Assembly: GCF_020176715.1 (NCBI RefSeq)
Contig: NZ_JAIVMF010000009.1
Coordinates: 62,001 to 126,000 of the forward strand
DNA: 64,000 bases
DNA from: Stappia stellulata
Lineage (GTDB): Bacteria > Pseudomonadota > Alphaproteobacteria > Rhizobiales > Stappiaceae
Direction of reading: 5' to 3'
Shown: positions 15,206 to 24,115 of the stretch, piece after piece
Numbering within the stretch: position 1 is the stretch's first letter
Layout of the letters: every line of letters begins with the position of its first letter
Notes under the pieces: generated by a model
Seen by the model: the letters and a program-made list of their open reading frames with translations, nothing else
Database searches by the model: none
What the model was told of the DNA's origin: nothing
Program-made: the position numbers and the translations under genes

Positions 15206-15787
15206 TCAGGCCCTCAGCGCCGCTTCGTCGATCAGGCGCTTGACCATCGCCTCGAGCAATCCGGCGGCGCGTTCATTGGACAATACACCATCGTCGTCAA
15301 AGGCGGAGGCAGCGGCGGGGACCGTCGACATCTCGGGGATGACCAAGGCGCCATAGCCGATTTCCATGATCGTTCGCAGCCCCATCAGGCCGCGAATGCC
15401 GCCCAGCGCGCCGGGCGAGGCGGCGCCAAGCGCGAAGACCCGGCTCTTGAAGGCCGCCGCCGGCGGCTCGCCATCGGCAGACAGACGCGACACCCAGTCG
15501 AGCGTGTTCTTCAACAAGGGGGAGACCGAGGTATTGTACTCGGGGCTGGCGATGAAAATGCCGTGATGGGCCTGCATCACCTCTTTCAGCGCCTTCGCCG
15601 CCTCGGGTACGCCCTCATTCGCTTCCAGATCGCCGTTGTAGATCGGCATCGGATAGTCGGCCAGAGAGATCCGGGTCGCCTCGGCGCCGGCTTCGGATGC
15701 GGTCCGCGTCACCAGTTCGGCAAGACGCGTATTGTAGGAGCCGGACCGGGTCGACCCGGAAAACGTGAGAATGCGAACGTCTTTCAT
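15206..15787 (-). CDS. NADPH-dependent FMN reductase
   Basis: 193 residues of the flavodoxin-like FMN_red family: SGSTRSGSYNTRL at the N-terminus binds the FMN phosphate and SPEYNTSVSPLLKNTLDWVSR is the conserved middle motif. Such proteins reduce FMN, quinones, azo dyes or chromate in the cytosol with NAD(P)H. The gene is transcribed in the same direction as the pab operon but is separated from it by 246 bases, so a link to the cluster is not shown. Start ATG 15787 gives the full family N-terminus. Confidence 0.9.
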   Translation of the reverse strand: MKDVRILTFSGSTRSGSYNTRLAELVTRTASEAGAEATRISLADYPMPIYNGDLEANEGVPEAAKALKEVMQAHHGIFIASPEYNTSVSPLLKNTLDWVSRLSADGEPPAAAFKSRVFALGAASPGALGGIRGLMGLRTIMEIGYGALVIPEMSTVPAAASAFDDDGVLSNERAAGLLEAMVKRLIDEAALRA

Positions 15788-15904
15788 GAAATACCTCACA
15801 GTCGATTCAAAGAGGGGCCGGCGGAAGCCAGACGGAACCCAGTCACCTGATATAAACAGGATACGGGTGTTGACCAGTGCGGGTGCGACAGGAGGGCAAC
15901 AGAC

Positions 15905-16300
15905 ATGATGACACGGGCGCAGTTCGACGCGCATTGCAGCGCGCTTCCCGGCACGACGCATGTCGTTCAATGGGGCGACGCCTCGGTCTGGAAGGTCGGC
16001 GGCAAGATCTTCGCCATCTGCTCGAACTGGGGCACCGCAAGCGCGGACGCCATCGCGTTCAAATGCTCCGACCTCGCCTACCAGATGCTGTGCGAGCGCG
16101 ACGGCGTGGGTCCCGCCCCCTATCTGGCGCGGGCGAAATGGGTGCAGGTCCGCAGCAATGACGCCTTGAGCGACGACGATATCCGCGCCTATGTCATCGA
16201 GGCGCACAAGCTGGTCGCGGCGAAACTCACGCGCAGGCAGCGGGCGGATCTCGGCCTGCCTGATTCCAAGAGCGCCGATCCGAAGCCCACAGATACCTAG
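15905..16300 (+). CDS. MmcQ/YjbR family protein
   Basis: 131 residues of the YjbR/MmcQ double-wing fold, seen in the N-terminal pattern AHCSALPGTTHVVQWGDASVW, the central lysine-rich strands KVGGKIFAI and FKCSD, and a C-terminal helix IEAHKLVAAKLT. Members bind DNA in some reports; function is poorly known. GGAGGG 8 bases before ATG 15905 supports this start. It ends 4 bases into the converging Lrp-type gene. Confidence 0.82.
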   Translation: MMTRAQFDAHCSALPGTTHVVQWGDASVWKVGGKIFAICSNWGTASADAIAFKCSDLAYQMLCERDGVGPAPYLARAKWVQVRSNDALSDDDIRAYVIEAHKLVAAKLTRRQRADLGLPDSKSADPKPTDT

Positions 16301-16749
16301 CCCGGAAGCACCTGGCTGCGCTTGACGACGCCGAAGGCGAAGCTTGAGTCCAGCGAGGCGATGCCGGGGATCTTGTGGATGCGCCGGCGGATGAAATCCT
16401 CGTAGTCGGCAAGAGAGGCGACGACGACCTTGAGGAGATAGTCCCGGTCGCCTGCCATCAGGTAGCAGTCCATGATCTCGTCGATGCGCGCCACCGCCGC
16501 CTCGAAGGTCCCGACGCTGTCCTCGGCGTGACGCTCCAGACGCACCTGCAAAAACACGGTGACCGGCAGGCCGTAAGCCTCCTGATCGACGATCGCGGCA
16601 TAGCCGGAGATCACGCCCGCCTGTTCCAGATTGCGCACGCGGCGCAGGCAGGGCGAGGGCGACAGGTTCACCTTTTCCGACAGGTCCTGATTGCTCAGCC
16701 GCCCGTTGTGCTGCAGGGCGCGGATGATCTTGCGGTCGGTTTCGTCCAT
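16297..16749 (-). CDS. mdeR: Lrp/AsnC-family regulator, MdeR-like
   Basis: 150 residues. An N-terminal helix-turn-helix (DETDRKIIRALQ, then LSNQDLSEKVNLSPSPCLRRV) is followed by the RAM ligand-binding/oligomer domain (GDRDYLLKVVVASLADYEDF). It diverges from methionine gamma-lyase, the same layout as mdeR-mdeA in Pseudomonas putida, where MdeR activates mdeAB. Two TTGGCA/TGCCAA-type palindromes lie in the shared gap. Symbol is by context, not by direct sequence comparison. Confidence 0.85.
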   Translation of the reverse strand: MDETDRKIIRALQHNGRLSNQDLSEKVNLSPSPCLRRVRNLEQAGVISGYAAIVDQEAYGLPVTVFLQVRLERHAEDSVGTFEAAVARIDEIMDCYLMAGDRDYLLKVVVASLADYEDFIRRRIHKIPGIASLDSSFAFGVVKRSQVLPG

Positions 16750-16763
16750 GAGACCCCCAATAA

Positions 16764-16810
16764 TTGGCAGGATCTGCCAAAATATGATCTTCAAGTGGCA
16801 TAATTCGCCA
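16764..16810. promoter_or_regulatory. Two palindromic operator candidates between mdeR and mdeA
   Basis: TTGGCAGGATCTGCCAA (16764-16780) is a palindrome with 7-base arms. TGGCATAATTCGCCA (16796-16810) is a related weaker one. Their centres are 31 bases apart, close to three helical turns, as expected for an Lrp-type oligomer on one face of DNA. They lie just upstream of the mdeR start and about 90-130 bases before mdeA. Confidence 0.55.
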
Positions 16811-16897
16811 GAAATGCGCAGCCGGCAAGCCCTACCGTAGCGACAGGAAAGCCCGCCGGTCGGCGGGACCATCTCTTGTGCGGTGAGGATCTGACCC

Positions 16898-18103
16898 ATG
16901 CTGACAAACGCCCCCCTCGGTTTCGCGACGCGCGCCATCCACCACGGCTACGATCCGATGGACAATGAAGGCGCGCTGACGCCGCCGGTGCATTTCACCT
17001 CGACCTTCGCCTTCGACACGGCCGAACAGGGCGGCGAAATCTTCGCCGGCGACCGGGCGGGCCATGTCTACAGCCGCATCTCCAATCCGACGCTGGCGCT
17101 GCTGGAAGACCGCATCGCCGATCTCGAAGGCGGCGAGGCCGGCGTCGCCTTCGGCTCCGGCATGGGCGCGATCACCGCCGTGATGTGGAGTTTTCTCTCC
17201 CCCGGCGACGAGATCATCGTCGACAGGACGCTCTATGGCTGCACCTTCGCCTTCTTCCGCCACGGGCTGGCGAAATTCGGCATCACCGTCACCCATGTCG
17301 ACCTGCGCGATCCGAATAACCTTGAAGCGGCGATTTCCGAGCGCACCCGCATCGTCTATTTCGAAAGCCCGGCCAATCCGAACATGCGGCTCGTCGACAT
17401 CGCGGCGGTCTCCAGGGTCGCCCATGCCGCCGGCGCGCGCGTTGTCGTCGACAACACCTATGCGACCCCGGTGCTGACCCGGCCGCTCGAACTTGGCGCC
17501 GACATCGTCGTGCATTCCGCCACCAAGTATCTGGGCGGACACGGCGATCTGGTCGCGGGCCTCGCCGCCGGATCGGCGGAAGACATGCAGCAGGTGCGGC
17601 TCGTCGGACTGAAGGACATGACCGGCGCGGTGATGGCGCCGCTCACGGCCCATCTGGTGTTGCGCGGACTGAAGACGCTGGAACTCAGGATGGAGCGTCA
17701 CTGCGCCAACGCCATGGCGATCGCCGAGCTGTTGGTTCATCATCCGGCGGTTGCCGTCGTGCACTACCCGGGCCTTGCCGGCTTCCCCCAGCACGATCTC
17801 GCGGCACGGCAGATGCCGGGCTTCGGCGGCATGGTCGCCTTCGAACTGACCGGCGGCGCGGCGGCCGGCATCCGCTTCATGAACGCGCTTTCGCTGGCGC
17901 GGCGCGCGGTCAGCCTGGGCGATGCCGAAACGCTGGTCCAGCACCCGGCGAGCATGACCCATTCGACCTATACGCCGGAGGAGCGTGCCGCGCATGACAT
18001 CTCCGACGGGCTGATCCGCCTGTCCGCGGGTCTCGAGACCCGGGCCGACATTCTCGCGGATGTTTCGGCGGCGCTCGACAGCCTGCGCGCGCAGGCCGCC
18101 TGA
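16898..18103 (+). CDS. mdeA: L-methionine gamma-lyase
   Basis: 401 residues of the Cys/Met-metabolism PLP family (fold type I). PLP lysine K210 is in HSATKYLGGHGD, tyrosine Y113 and cysteine C115 are in TLYGCTFAFF. The cysteine here is the residue that separates methionine gamma-lyases from cystathionine lyases/synthases and O-acetylhomoserine sulfhydrylases. The enzyme splits methionine to methanethiol, ammonia and 2-oxobutyrate in the cytosol. The downstream E1 dehydrogenase would oxidise the 2-oxobutyrate. Length matches the family (about 398). A GGTGAGGAT ribosome site lies about 9 bases before the ATG. Confidence 0.93.
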   Translation: MLTNAPLGFATRAIHHGYDPMDNEGALTPPVHFTSTFAFDTAEQGGEIFAGDRAGHVYSRISNPTLALLEDRIADLEGGEAGVAFGSGMGAITAVMWSFLSPGDEIIVDRTLYGCTFAFFRHGLAKFGITVTHVDLRDPNNLEAAISERTRIVYFESPANPNMRLVDIAAVSRVAHAAGARVVVDNTYATPVLTRPLELGADIVVHSATKYLGGHGDLVAGLAAGSAEDMQQVRLVGLKDMTGAVMAPLTAHLVLRGLKTLELRMERHCANAMAIAELLVHHPAVAVVHYPGLAGFPQHDLAARQMPGFGGMVAFELTGGAAAGIRFMNALSLARRAVSLGDAETLVQHPASMTHSTYTPEERAAHDISDGLIRLSAGLETRADILADVSAALDSLRAQAA

Positions 18104-18138
18104 TCCGCCAGACCGAGGCAATTTCGGGAAATGCTTTG

Positions 18139-18177
18139 CAATATCGCCAAATTCTGGAACAAAATTTGGCGATATTG
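18139..18177 (+). promoter_or_regulatory. Perfect 15-base inverted repeat between mdeA and mdeB
   Basis: CAATATCGCCAAATT (18139-18153) and AATTTGGCGATATTG (18163-18177) are exact reverse complements around a 9-base loop. The inner TCGCCAAA/TTTGGCGA resembles the palindromes upstream of mdeA. No T-run follows, so a simple terminator is unlikely. It could be a further MdeR site or an mRNA hairpin that sets the mdeA:mdeB ratio. Confidence 0.6.
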
Positions 18178-18295
18178 ATCGAAAACGCGTCGAAATTGGC
18201 CTGAAATTGCGCAGATCCCGCCCTATCGTCAGGACCAACGAGGCGCGGTGCACGAGACACCGCGCCACCGGTCACGACGCACGAGAGGACCTATC

Positions 18296-20689
18296 ATGAC
18301 GACGCCCGCCAAGACCCGGCTGAAACAGATCGAGCAGAAGCTGCTGTGGCTCGCCTGCTGGACGATCCACAACGCCAACCACCTGCGCGAGAAAAGCCCG
18401 GACGGGCTGAAGGTGGGCGGGCATCAGGCCTCCTGCGCCTCCATGGCCTCGATCATGACCGCGCTCTATTTCACCAGCCTGAGGCCCCAGGACCGGGTGG
18501 CGGTGAAGCCCCATGCCTCGCCGCTGTTTCACGCCATGCAGTATCTCGCCGGCAACCAGACCCGCGAGAAGCTGGAGGCCTTCCGCGCCTATGGCGGCGC
18601 CCAGTCCTATCCGAGCCGGACGAAGGACGTTGACGATGTGGATTTCTCCACCGGCTCCGTCGGCCTCGGCGTCGCGATCACCGCGTTTGCCTCGATGGTG
18701 CAGGACTATCTGGGCGCCAAGGACTGGGCAAAGCCCGGCCCCGAGGGGCGCATGGTGGCGCTCGTTGGCGACGCCGAGCTTGACGAGGGCAACGTCTACG
18801 AGGCGTTGCAGGAGGGCTGGAAGCACGGGCTGCGCAACACCTGGTGGATCATCGACTACAACCGCCAGAGCCTCGACGGCGTCGTCCGCGAGGGTCTCGC
18901 CGGCCGCATTCAGGCAATCTTCGGCGCCTTCGGCTGGGACGTGGTGCTCCTGAAATACGGCGCGCTGCAGCAGCAAGCCTTCGCGGAAAAGGGCGGCGAC
19001 AAGCTGCGCAACTGGATCGACACTTGCCCGAACCAGCTCTATTCCGCGCTCGCCTTCCAGGGCGGGGCGGCGTGGCGCAAGCGGCTGCTCGACGACATCG
19101 GCGACCAGGGTCCGGTGACGGCGCTGATCGAGCGCCGCTCCGACGCCGAGCTCCTGGAACTGATGACCAATCTCGGCGGGCATTGCATCGAAACACTCAG
19201 CGAGACCTTCGCCGAGCAGGCGAAACACGACCGGCCGGTCGCCTTCCTCGCCTATACGATCAAGGGCTGGAACACGCCGCTCGCCGGGCACAAGGACAAT
19301 CACGCCGGGCTGATGACCCCGGCGCAGATGGAGAGCTTCCGCCAGGCAATGGGCGTGCGCGAGGGGTACGAATGGGACCCGGCCGAAGGCCTCGACATGA
19401 CGCCGGCCGAACTTGACGCCTTCGTCCGCCAGACGCCGTTTTTCGCCAAGGGCGTGCGCCGGCATGGCTCGCCGCATGTCGCGACACCGGGGCCGCAGTT
19501 CCTCGACGACAAGCAGCTTTCGACCCAGGCCGGTTTCGGCAAGATCCTGGATGCGCTGGCAAAGTCCGACCATCCGCTGGCCGAGCGGGTGGTGACCACC
19601 TCTCCGGATGTGACCGTCTCGACCAACCTCGGCCCCTGGGTCAACCGGCGCGGGCTGTTCTCGCGCGAGGACATGGCCGACACCTTCCGCGACCAGCGCA
19701 TCCCCTCGACGCAGAAATGGGGCTTCTCGCCGAAGGGCCAGCACATCGAGCTCGGCATCGCGGAGATGAACCTGTTCCTGCTCCTGGGGGCTGCCGGCCT
19801 GTCGCATTCGCTCTTCGGCGAGCGGTTGTTGCCGGTCGGAACCCTCTACGACCCGTTCATCTCGCGCGGGCTCGATGCGCTCAACTACGCCTGCTATCAG
19901 GACGCCCGCTTCCTGGTGGTGGGCACGCCGTCGGGCGTGACGCTTGCGCCGGAAGGCGGCGCGCACCAGTCGGTGGCAACCCCGCTGATCGGCATGAGCC
20001 AGGACGGGCTGGCCTCCTTCGAGCCGGCCTGGCTCGACGAGCTGTCAATCCTGATGGACTGGAGCTTCGACTACCTGCAGCGCGACGGCGAGGGCGACCC
20101 CGACGAGCGCACCTGGCTGCGCGACGAGACCGGCGGCTCGGTCTACCTCAGGCTCTCAACGCAGGCGCTGGAACAGCCGGCGCGGCGCGAGGACGAGGCC
20201 TTCCGGCAGGGCGTGATCGACGGCGCCTACTGGCTGCGCGAGCCCGGACCCAACTGCGAGGTGGTGATCGCCTATCAGGGCGTCGTCGGGCCGGAAGCGA
20301 TCGAGGCGGCGGGCCGCATCGGCACCGACCGCCGTGACATCGGCGTGCTCGCCGTGACCTCCGCCGACCGGCTCAACGCCGGCTGGCACGCGGCGATGCG
20401 CATGCGCAAACGCGGCAGCCGCGGCGCCATGAGCCACATCGAACGGCTGCTTTCGCCGCTTCCGGCCCATTGCACGATGATCACGGTGATCGACGGCCAT
20501 CCGGCGACGCTCGCCTGGCTCGGCTCGGTCTGCGGCCACCGCACGGCGGCGCTCGGCGTGGAGCATTTCGGCCAGACCGGCACGATCGCCGACCTGCATC
20601 ACCATTTCGGGATCGACGCCGACGCCATCGTCGCCGCGGCTTCCGAACTGGCACCCGGACGGCCCGTCAGGCTGGTGAACCCGATCTGA
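18296..20689 (+). CDS. mdeB: E1 2-oxoacid dehydrogenase (AceE-like), MdeB-like
   Basis: 797 residues of the homodimeric pyruvate dehydrogenase E1/transketolase type. The thiamine diphosphate motif reads VGDAELDEGN with NRQSLDG after it; the N-terminal HQASCASMASIMTALYF and the C-terminal GQTGTIADLHHHFGID match AceE. It is somewhat shorter than housekeeping AceE (about 885). In Pseudomonas putida the equivalent gene, mdeB, follows mdeA and encodes an E1 that prefers 2-oxobutyrate; the same order here suggests the same job. No E2 or E3 gene is nearby, so it would borrow those. The 3' end overlaps the converging LysR gene by 23 bases. Confidence 0.85.
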   Translation: MTTPAKTRLKQIEQKLLWLACWTIHNANHLREKSPDGLKVGGHQASCASMASIMTALYFTSLRPQDRVAVKPHASPLFHAMQYLAGNQTREKLEAFRAYGGAQSYPSRTKDVDDVDFSTGSVGLGVAITAFASMVQDYLGAKDWAKPGPEGRMVALVGDAELDEGNVYEALQEGWKHGLRNTWWIIDYNRQSLDGVVREGLAGRIQAIFGAFGWDVVLLKYGALQQQAFAEKGGDKLRNWIDTCPNQLYSALAFQGGAAWRKRLLDDIGDQGPVTALIERRSDAELLELMTNLGGHCIETLSETFAEQAKHDRPVAFLAYTIKGWNTPLAGHKDNHAGLMTPAQMESFRQAMGVREGYEWDPAEGLDMTPAELDAFVRQTPFFAKGVRRHGSPHVATPGPQFLDDKQLSTQAGFGKILDALAKSDHPLAERVVTTSPDVTVSTNLGPWVNRRGLFSREDMADTFRDQRIPSTQKWGFSPKGQHIELGIAEMNLFLLLGAAGLSHSLFGERLLPVGTLYDPFISRGLDALNYACYQDARFLVVGTPSGVTLAPEGGAHQSVATPLIGMSQDGLASFEPAWLDELSILMDWSFDYLQRDGEGDPDERTWLRDETGGSVYLRLSTQALEQPARREDEAFRQGVIDGAYWLREPGPNCEVVIAYQGVVGPEAIEAAGRIGTDRRDIGVLAVTSADRLNAGWHAAMRMRKRGSRGAMSHIERLLSPLPAHCTMITVIDGHPATLAWLGSVCGHRTAALGVEHFGQTGTIADLHHHFGIDADAIVAAASELAPGRPVRLVNPI

Positions 20690-21587
20690 GGGGATCCCCC
20701 TCCAGATCCCGGGCGACCTCGGCAATCAGAGCGGAGACGCGGGACATGCGGGCCGGCATCGGGCGGCCACGCTCTGACGCCAGCCAAAGCTCATGCCGGC
20801 GCGTCTCGCGCAGCGGCGCGATGCAAAGCCGATCCCTTTGGGGGAAGGCCTCGACGCCGCTGCGCGGCAGCAGCGTATAGCCGATACCGCGCGAGACCGG
20901 CGCCGGGATCTGACTGATCTGATTGACGAAGCCGCGAACCTGCAGGTCGTCCGAGCCCCTGAACGCCTCGGGGTAGTTGAGTGCAAACAGCTCGTCCGCG
21001 TACCCGAACCCGTCCGGATGCGCAATGAACCCCCGTGCTTCCAGGTCCTCGAAATCCGGTTGTCCAGCGTCCGCGTCGGCCGGCAGAACAAGGCACAGGT
21101 CCTCCGCCCCGATGCGTTCCGCATGAAGCCTTGGATGCTCCGGCTTGCGATCGACGACGCCCAGATCGAACCGCCGCGTTGCAATCCCCTGCAAGATCGC
21201 GCTTTGGGGCGTTGCCTCCATGCGGATCTGCAACAAAGGCGAGGCAATCATCAGATCCATCACCCGCGGATAGAGCAGCATGGCGAAACTGCCGGAACAG
21301 GCGACGGAGATCGCTCCGACATCCGGCGAATCCTCCCGGATTTTCTCGAGAAGATCCCGCTCCTCCAAGCGCCGCGCCCGACCCAGCGCCCAGATGTCCT
21401 CACCCGCCGCCGTCAAGGCGAAGGATTTGCCATGCCGGGATATCAGCGCCTGGCCAAGCTGTTCTTCAAGCTTGCGGACATGTTGCGACACACCCGGCTG
21501 CGTCATTCCCAGATGCTCCGCCGTGCGGGTGAAATGCCCCGTTTCACAAAGAACCGTGAAGGTTTCCAGCCAGGTCGCGTTGATCAT
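20667..21587 (-). CDS. LysR-family transcriptional regulator
   Basis: 306 residues. The N-terminal winged helix-turn-helix (LETFTVLCETGHFTRTAEHLG, MTQPGVSQHVRKLEEQLG) is followed by the LysR effector domain with VACSGSFAMLLYP and FDLGVVDRKP. It diverges from a VOC-family gene with a 100-base AT-rich shared promoter, so that gene is the most likely target. The inducer is unknown. Confidence 0.9.
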   Translation of the reverse strand: MINATWLETFTVLCETGHFTRTAEHLGMTQPGVSQHVRKLEEQLGQALISRHGKSFALTAAGEDIWALGRARRLEERDLLEKIREDSPDVGAISVACSGSFAMLLYPRVMDLMIASPLLQIRMEATPQSAILQGIATRRFDLGVVDRKPEHPRLHAERIGAEDLCLVLPADADAGQPDFEDLEARGFIAHPDGFGYADELFALNYPEAFRGSDDLQVRGFVNQISQIPAPVSRGIGYTLLPRSGVEAFPQRDRLCIAPLRETRRHELWLASERGRPMPARMSRVSALIAEVARDLEGDPLRSGSPA

Positions 21588-21689
21588 TTTGATTTCTTTT
21601 TGTTATTTAAATCAGAATAAATGATAATTTTTCATGTATCGCCGTCAAGGGTAGATTTGCGCCATCACATCCAAGACGAGGCACTCATC

Positions 21690-22187
21690 ATGCGACCCAC
21701 ACCCAGAAGTTTTTCCCATATCGGCCTGTCCGTGCCCGACGTGGAGGCGGCCGTGAAATTCTACACCGAGGTGCTTGGCTTCTACACGATCATGGAGCCG
21801 ACCGAGATCGTCGAAGACGACAGCGATATCGGGCAAATGTGCAAGGACGTCTTCGGACCCGGCTGGACAAAACTGCGCATTGCCCATCTCGCCACAGCGG
21901 ACCGTGTCGGCATCGAGCTGTTCGAGTTCGTAGGCAACAGGGCCCCTGACGACAATCTCGCGTTTCGCCAGCACGGAACGTTTCACTTCGCCATTCAGGA
22001 CCCGGACCTTGAAGGGCTTCTGGCAAAGATCGTTGCTGCCGGCGGAAAGCAGCGCATGCCGATCAGGGAGTATTATCCGAACGAGAAGCCCTACCGCATG
22101 GTCTATGTCGAGGATCCGTTCGGCATTGTCTTCGAGCTCTACAGCCACAGCTACGAGCTGACATACTCGGCCGGCGCCTACACATGA
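21690..22187 (+). CDS. Glyoxalase/VOC-superfamily protein
   Basis: 165 residues from ATG 21690, with a GACGAGG ribosome site just before; an in-frame ATG at 21621 lies in the promoter region and is less likely. Two beta-alpha-beta-beta-beta units are visible: SFSHIGLSVPDVEAAVKFYTEVLGF, and GTFHFAIQD leading to YVEDPFGIVFELYSH. Metal ligands would be the His of SHIGLSV, the His of FHFAI and the Glu of FELYSH. VOC enzymes include glyoxalase I, ring-cleaving dioxygenases and fosfomycin-resistance proteins; the reaction here is not determined. Confidence 0.85.
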   Translation: MRPTPRSFSHIGLSVPDVEAAVKFYTEVLGFYTIMEPTEIVEDDSDIGQMCKDVFGPGWTKLRIAHLATADRVGIELFEFVGNRAPDDNLAFRQHGTFHFAIQDPDLEGLLAKIVAAGGKQRMPIREYYPNEKPYRMVYVEDPFGIVFELYSHSYELTYSAGAYT

Positions 22188-22275
22188 TCCCGGGCCACAG
22201 CAGACACAGCGGCGACGACACGCCGCCGCCGCGGTCTTGCGGAGAGGTCGCGGAAAGCAGGCCGGCGAGGGGCCG

Positions 22276-22881
22276 TCACACCGTCTTGCGGTAGACCCAG
22301 ACCCGCGCCGGGGGCAGGTTTTTCAGGATCCAACCGCTGCGCTCGACGGAGAACAGCTCCGGCTCGGGTGCGATCGGCGGGACCAGCGCGTAGGAAAACT
22401 GGATGAAGGGCGCGCCCGGCGGCAGCAGCTCGAAGGCCTGCATCAGCAGCGAACGGCGTTCCTCTTTCGGCCGCGAGAACAACGGCATGGAGGAGACGAT
22501 GCTGGCAAGCGAGCCTTCCGGCACATCGGCCAGCGTCTCGCGCAGCTTGTAGGCGTCGCCCTGGACCACCTTCATGTCGGGATAGCGGCGGCGCAGCAGG
22601 GCGCAGAAGCTCTCGTTGTATTCGAGCGCGATCACGCGGGCCGGCAGCAGGCCGCGCTCCAGGATGGCATGGGTGACGACGCCGGTTCCGGGACCGATCT
22701 CCAGCACCTGTCCGGGCCGGTCGGTCTCGATGAAGGCGGCCATGCGCCGTGTCAGGTCGGGACCGGACGGGCTGACGGCACCGGTGGTCAGCGGGTTCTC
22801 CGCCCAGCTGCGGATGAAGCGGACCTCGTCGGCAAGCTTCGCCGACAAGCCCTTCACCTTACGAGCGGAAACCTCGAGCAT
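22276..22881 (-). CDS. pmtA: Phosphatidylethanolamine N-methyltransferase (PmtA type)
   Basis: 201 residues of a class I SAM methyltransferase with VLEIGPGTGVVTHAIL as the SAM-binding loop, SSMPLFSRP as the catalytic-side motif, and a C-terminal FIQFSYALVPP and NLPPARVWVYRK typical of the Sinorhizobium PmtA group. It methylates phosphatidylethanolamine towards phosphatidylcholine at the inner membrane. ATG 22881 with AAGGGA upstream is preferred to a TTG 42 bases earlier. Two other enzyme names sit in this family (rRNA dimethyltransferase-like), but the C-terminal motifs favour PmtA. Confidence 0.82.
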   Translation of the reverse strand: MLEVSARKVKGLSAKLADEVRFIRSWAENPLTTGAVSPSGPDLTRRMAAFIETDRPGQVLEIGPGTGVVTHAILERGLLPARVIALEYNESFCALLRRRYPDMKVVQGDAYKLRETLADVPEGSLASIVSSMPLFSRPKEERRSLLMQAFELLPPGAPFIQFSYALVPPIAPEPELFSVERSGWILKNLPPARVWVYRKTV

Positions 22882-22975
22882 GCTGAAATCCCTTGAGAAA
22901 ACGAATTTGCCATCAATGCGCAAGTCTCATGGCAAATTCAAGGCATACCCGCATGCCGATACCTGCAGCGGGACA

Positions 22976-24103
22976 TCACGTTCCCAGATTGTCGAGGAAA
23001 TCCTTCACCTTGGCGAAGAAGCCATGCGATTCCGGATGGGTTTCGCCGGAGGATTCCTCCTCGAATTCGGCAAGCAGCTCGCGCTGGCGCTTGGTCAGAT
23101 TGGTCGGCGTCTCGACCGTCACCTGAATGTAGGTGTCGCCGAAACTCTGCGAGCGCATCACCGGCATGCCCTTGCCGCGCAGGCGGAACTGCTTTCCGGC
23201 CTGGGTGCCTTCGGGCACCTTAACGCGGGTCATGTCGCCGGCAAGCGTCGGCACCTCGAACTGGCCGCCGAGCGCCGCCGTGGTCATGGAGATCGGCACC
23301 CGGCAATAAAGATCCGCGCCGTCGCGCTGGAAGAAGGCATGCGGGCGGATCGACAGGAAGATGTAGAGATCGCCCGACGGGCCGCCGCGCAGGCCGGCCT
23401 CGCCCTCGCCGCCAAGGCGGATGCGGGTGCCATCCTCGATGCCGGCGGGGATGCTGACGGAGAGATTGCGGTTGACGGTCTTGCGGCCGGCGCCGCCGCA
23501 GTCGCCGCAAGGGTCGGAGATCACCTGGCCGCGCCCCTGGCAGGCGGCGCAGGCGCGCTCCAGCGTGAAGAACCCTTGCGAGGCGCGCACCCGGCCCGCA
23601 CCATTGCAGGTGCGGCAGGTGGTGGGCGCGCTGCCGGGCTTGGCACCCGAGCCGGAACAGGCCTCGCAGGAGACCGACGTCGGCACCTCGATCTCCACCG
23701 ACTTGCCGGTGTAGGCGTCTTCGAGCGAGATCTCGAGATTGTAGCGCAGGTCCGCGCCCCGGTCGCGGCCGCCGGAGCGGCGCCCGCCGCCCATGCCGAA
23801 GAACTCGTCGAAGATGTCCGACATGGCGGAGGCGAAATCGCCGGGATGGCCGCCGCCCTGCGCGCCGAAGCCGCCGTTTTCGAAGGCGGCATGGCCGAAG
23901 CGGTCGTAGGCCGCCCGCTTCTGGCTGTCCTTCAGCGTGTCATAGGCCTCGCTCACTTCCTTGAAGCGGCCCTCGGCCTCCGCGTCGCCTGGATTGCGGT
24001 CGGGGTGATATTTCATCGCAAGCTTGCGGTAGGCGCTCTTCAGCACCGTGCCGTCGGCATCGCGGGAGACCCCCAGGACCTCGTAGTAATCACGCTTTTC
24101 CAT
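22976..24103 (-). CDS. dnaJ: Chaperone DnaJ (Hsp40)
   Basis: 375 residues, all three type I parts: J domain with YHPDRNPGD (HPD), a Gly/Phe-rich linker (about 70-105), and four zinc CxxCxGxG repeats ([32 protein letters not shown]), then the substrate-binding C-terminus. It delivers unfolded proteins to DnaK and stimulates its ATPase. It follows the fkbM gene by 12 bases and probably shares the dnaK transcript. Confidence 0.97.
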   Translation of the reverse strand: MEKRDYYEVLGVSRDADGTVLKSAYRKLAMKYHPDRNPGDAEAEGRFKEVSEAYDTLKDSQKRAAYDRFGHAAFENGGFGAQGGGHPGDFASAMSDIFDEFFGMGGGRRSGGRDRGADLRYNLEISLEDAYTGKSVEIEVPTSVSCEACSGSGAKPGSAPTTCRTCNGAGRVRASQGFFTLERACAACQGRGQVISDPCGDCGGAGRKTVNRNLSVSIPAGIEDGTRIRLGGEGEAGLRGGPSGDLYIFLSIRPHAFFQRDGADLYCRVPISMTTAALGGQFEVPTLAGDMTRVKVPEGTQAGKQFRLRGKGMPVMRSQSFGDTYIQVTVETPTNLTKRQRELLAEFEEESSGETHPESHGFFAKVKDFLDNLGT

Positions 24104-24115
24104 TCGGTCGTTCCA

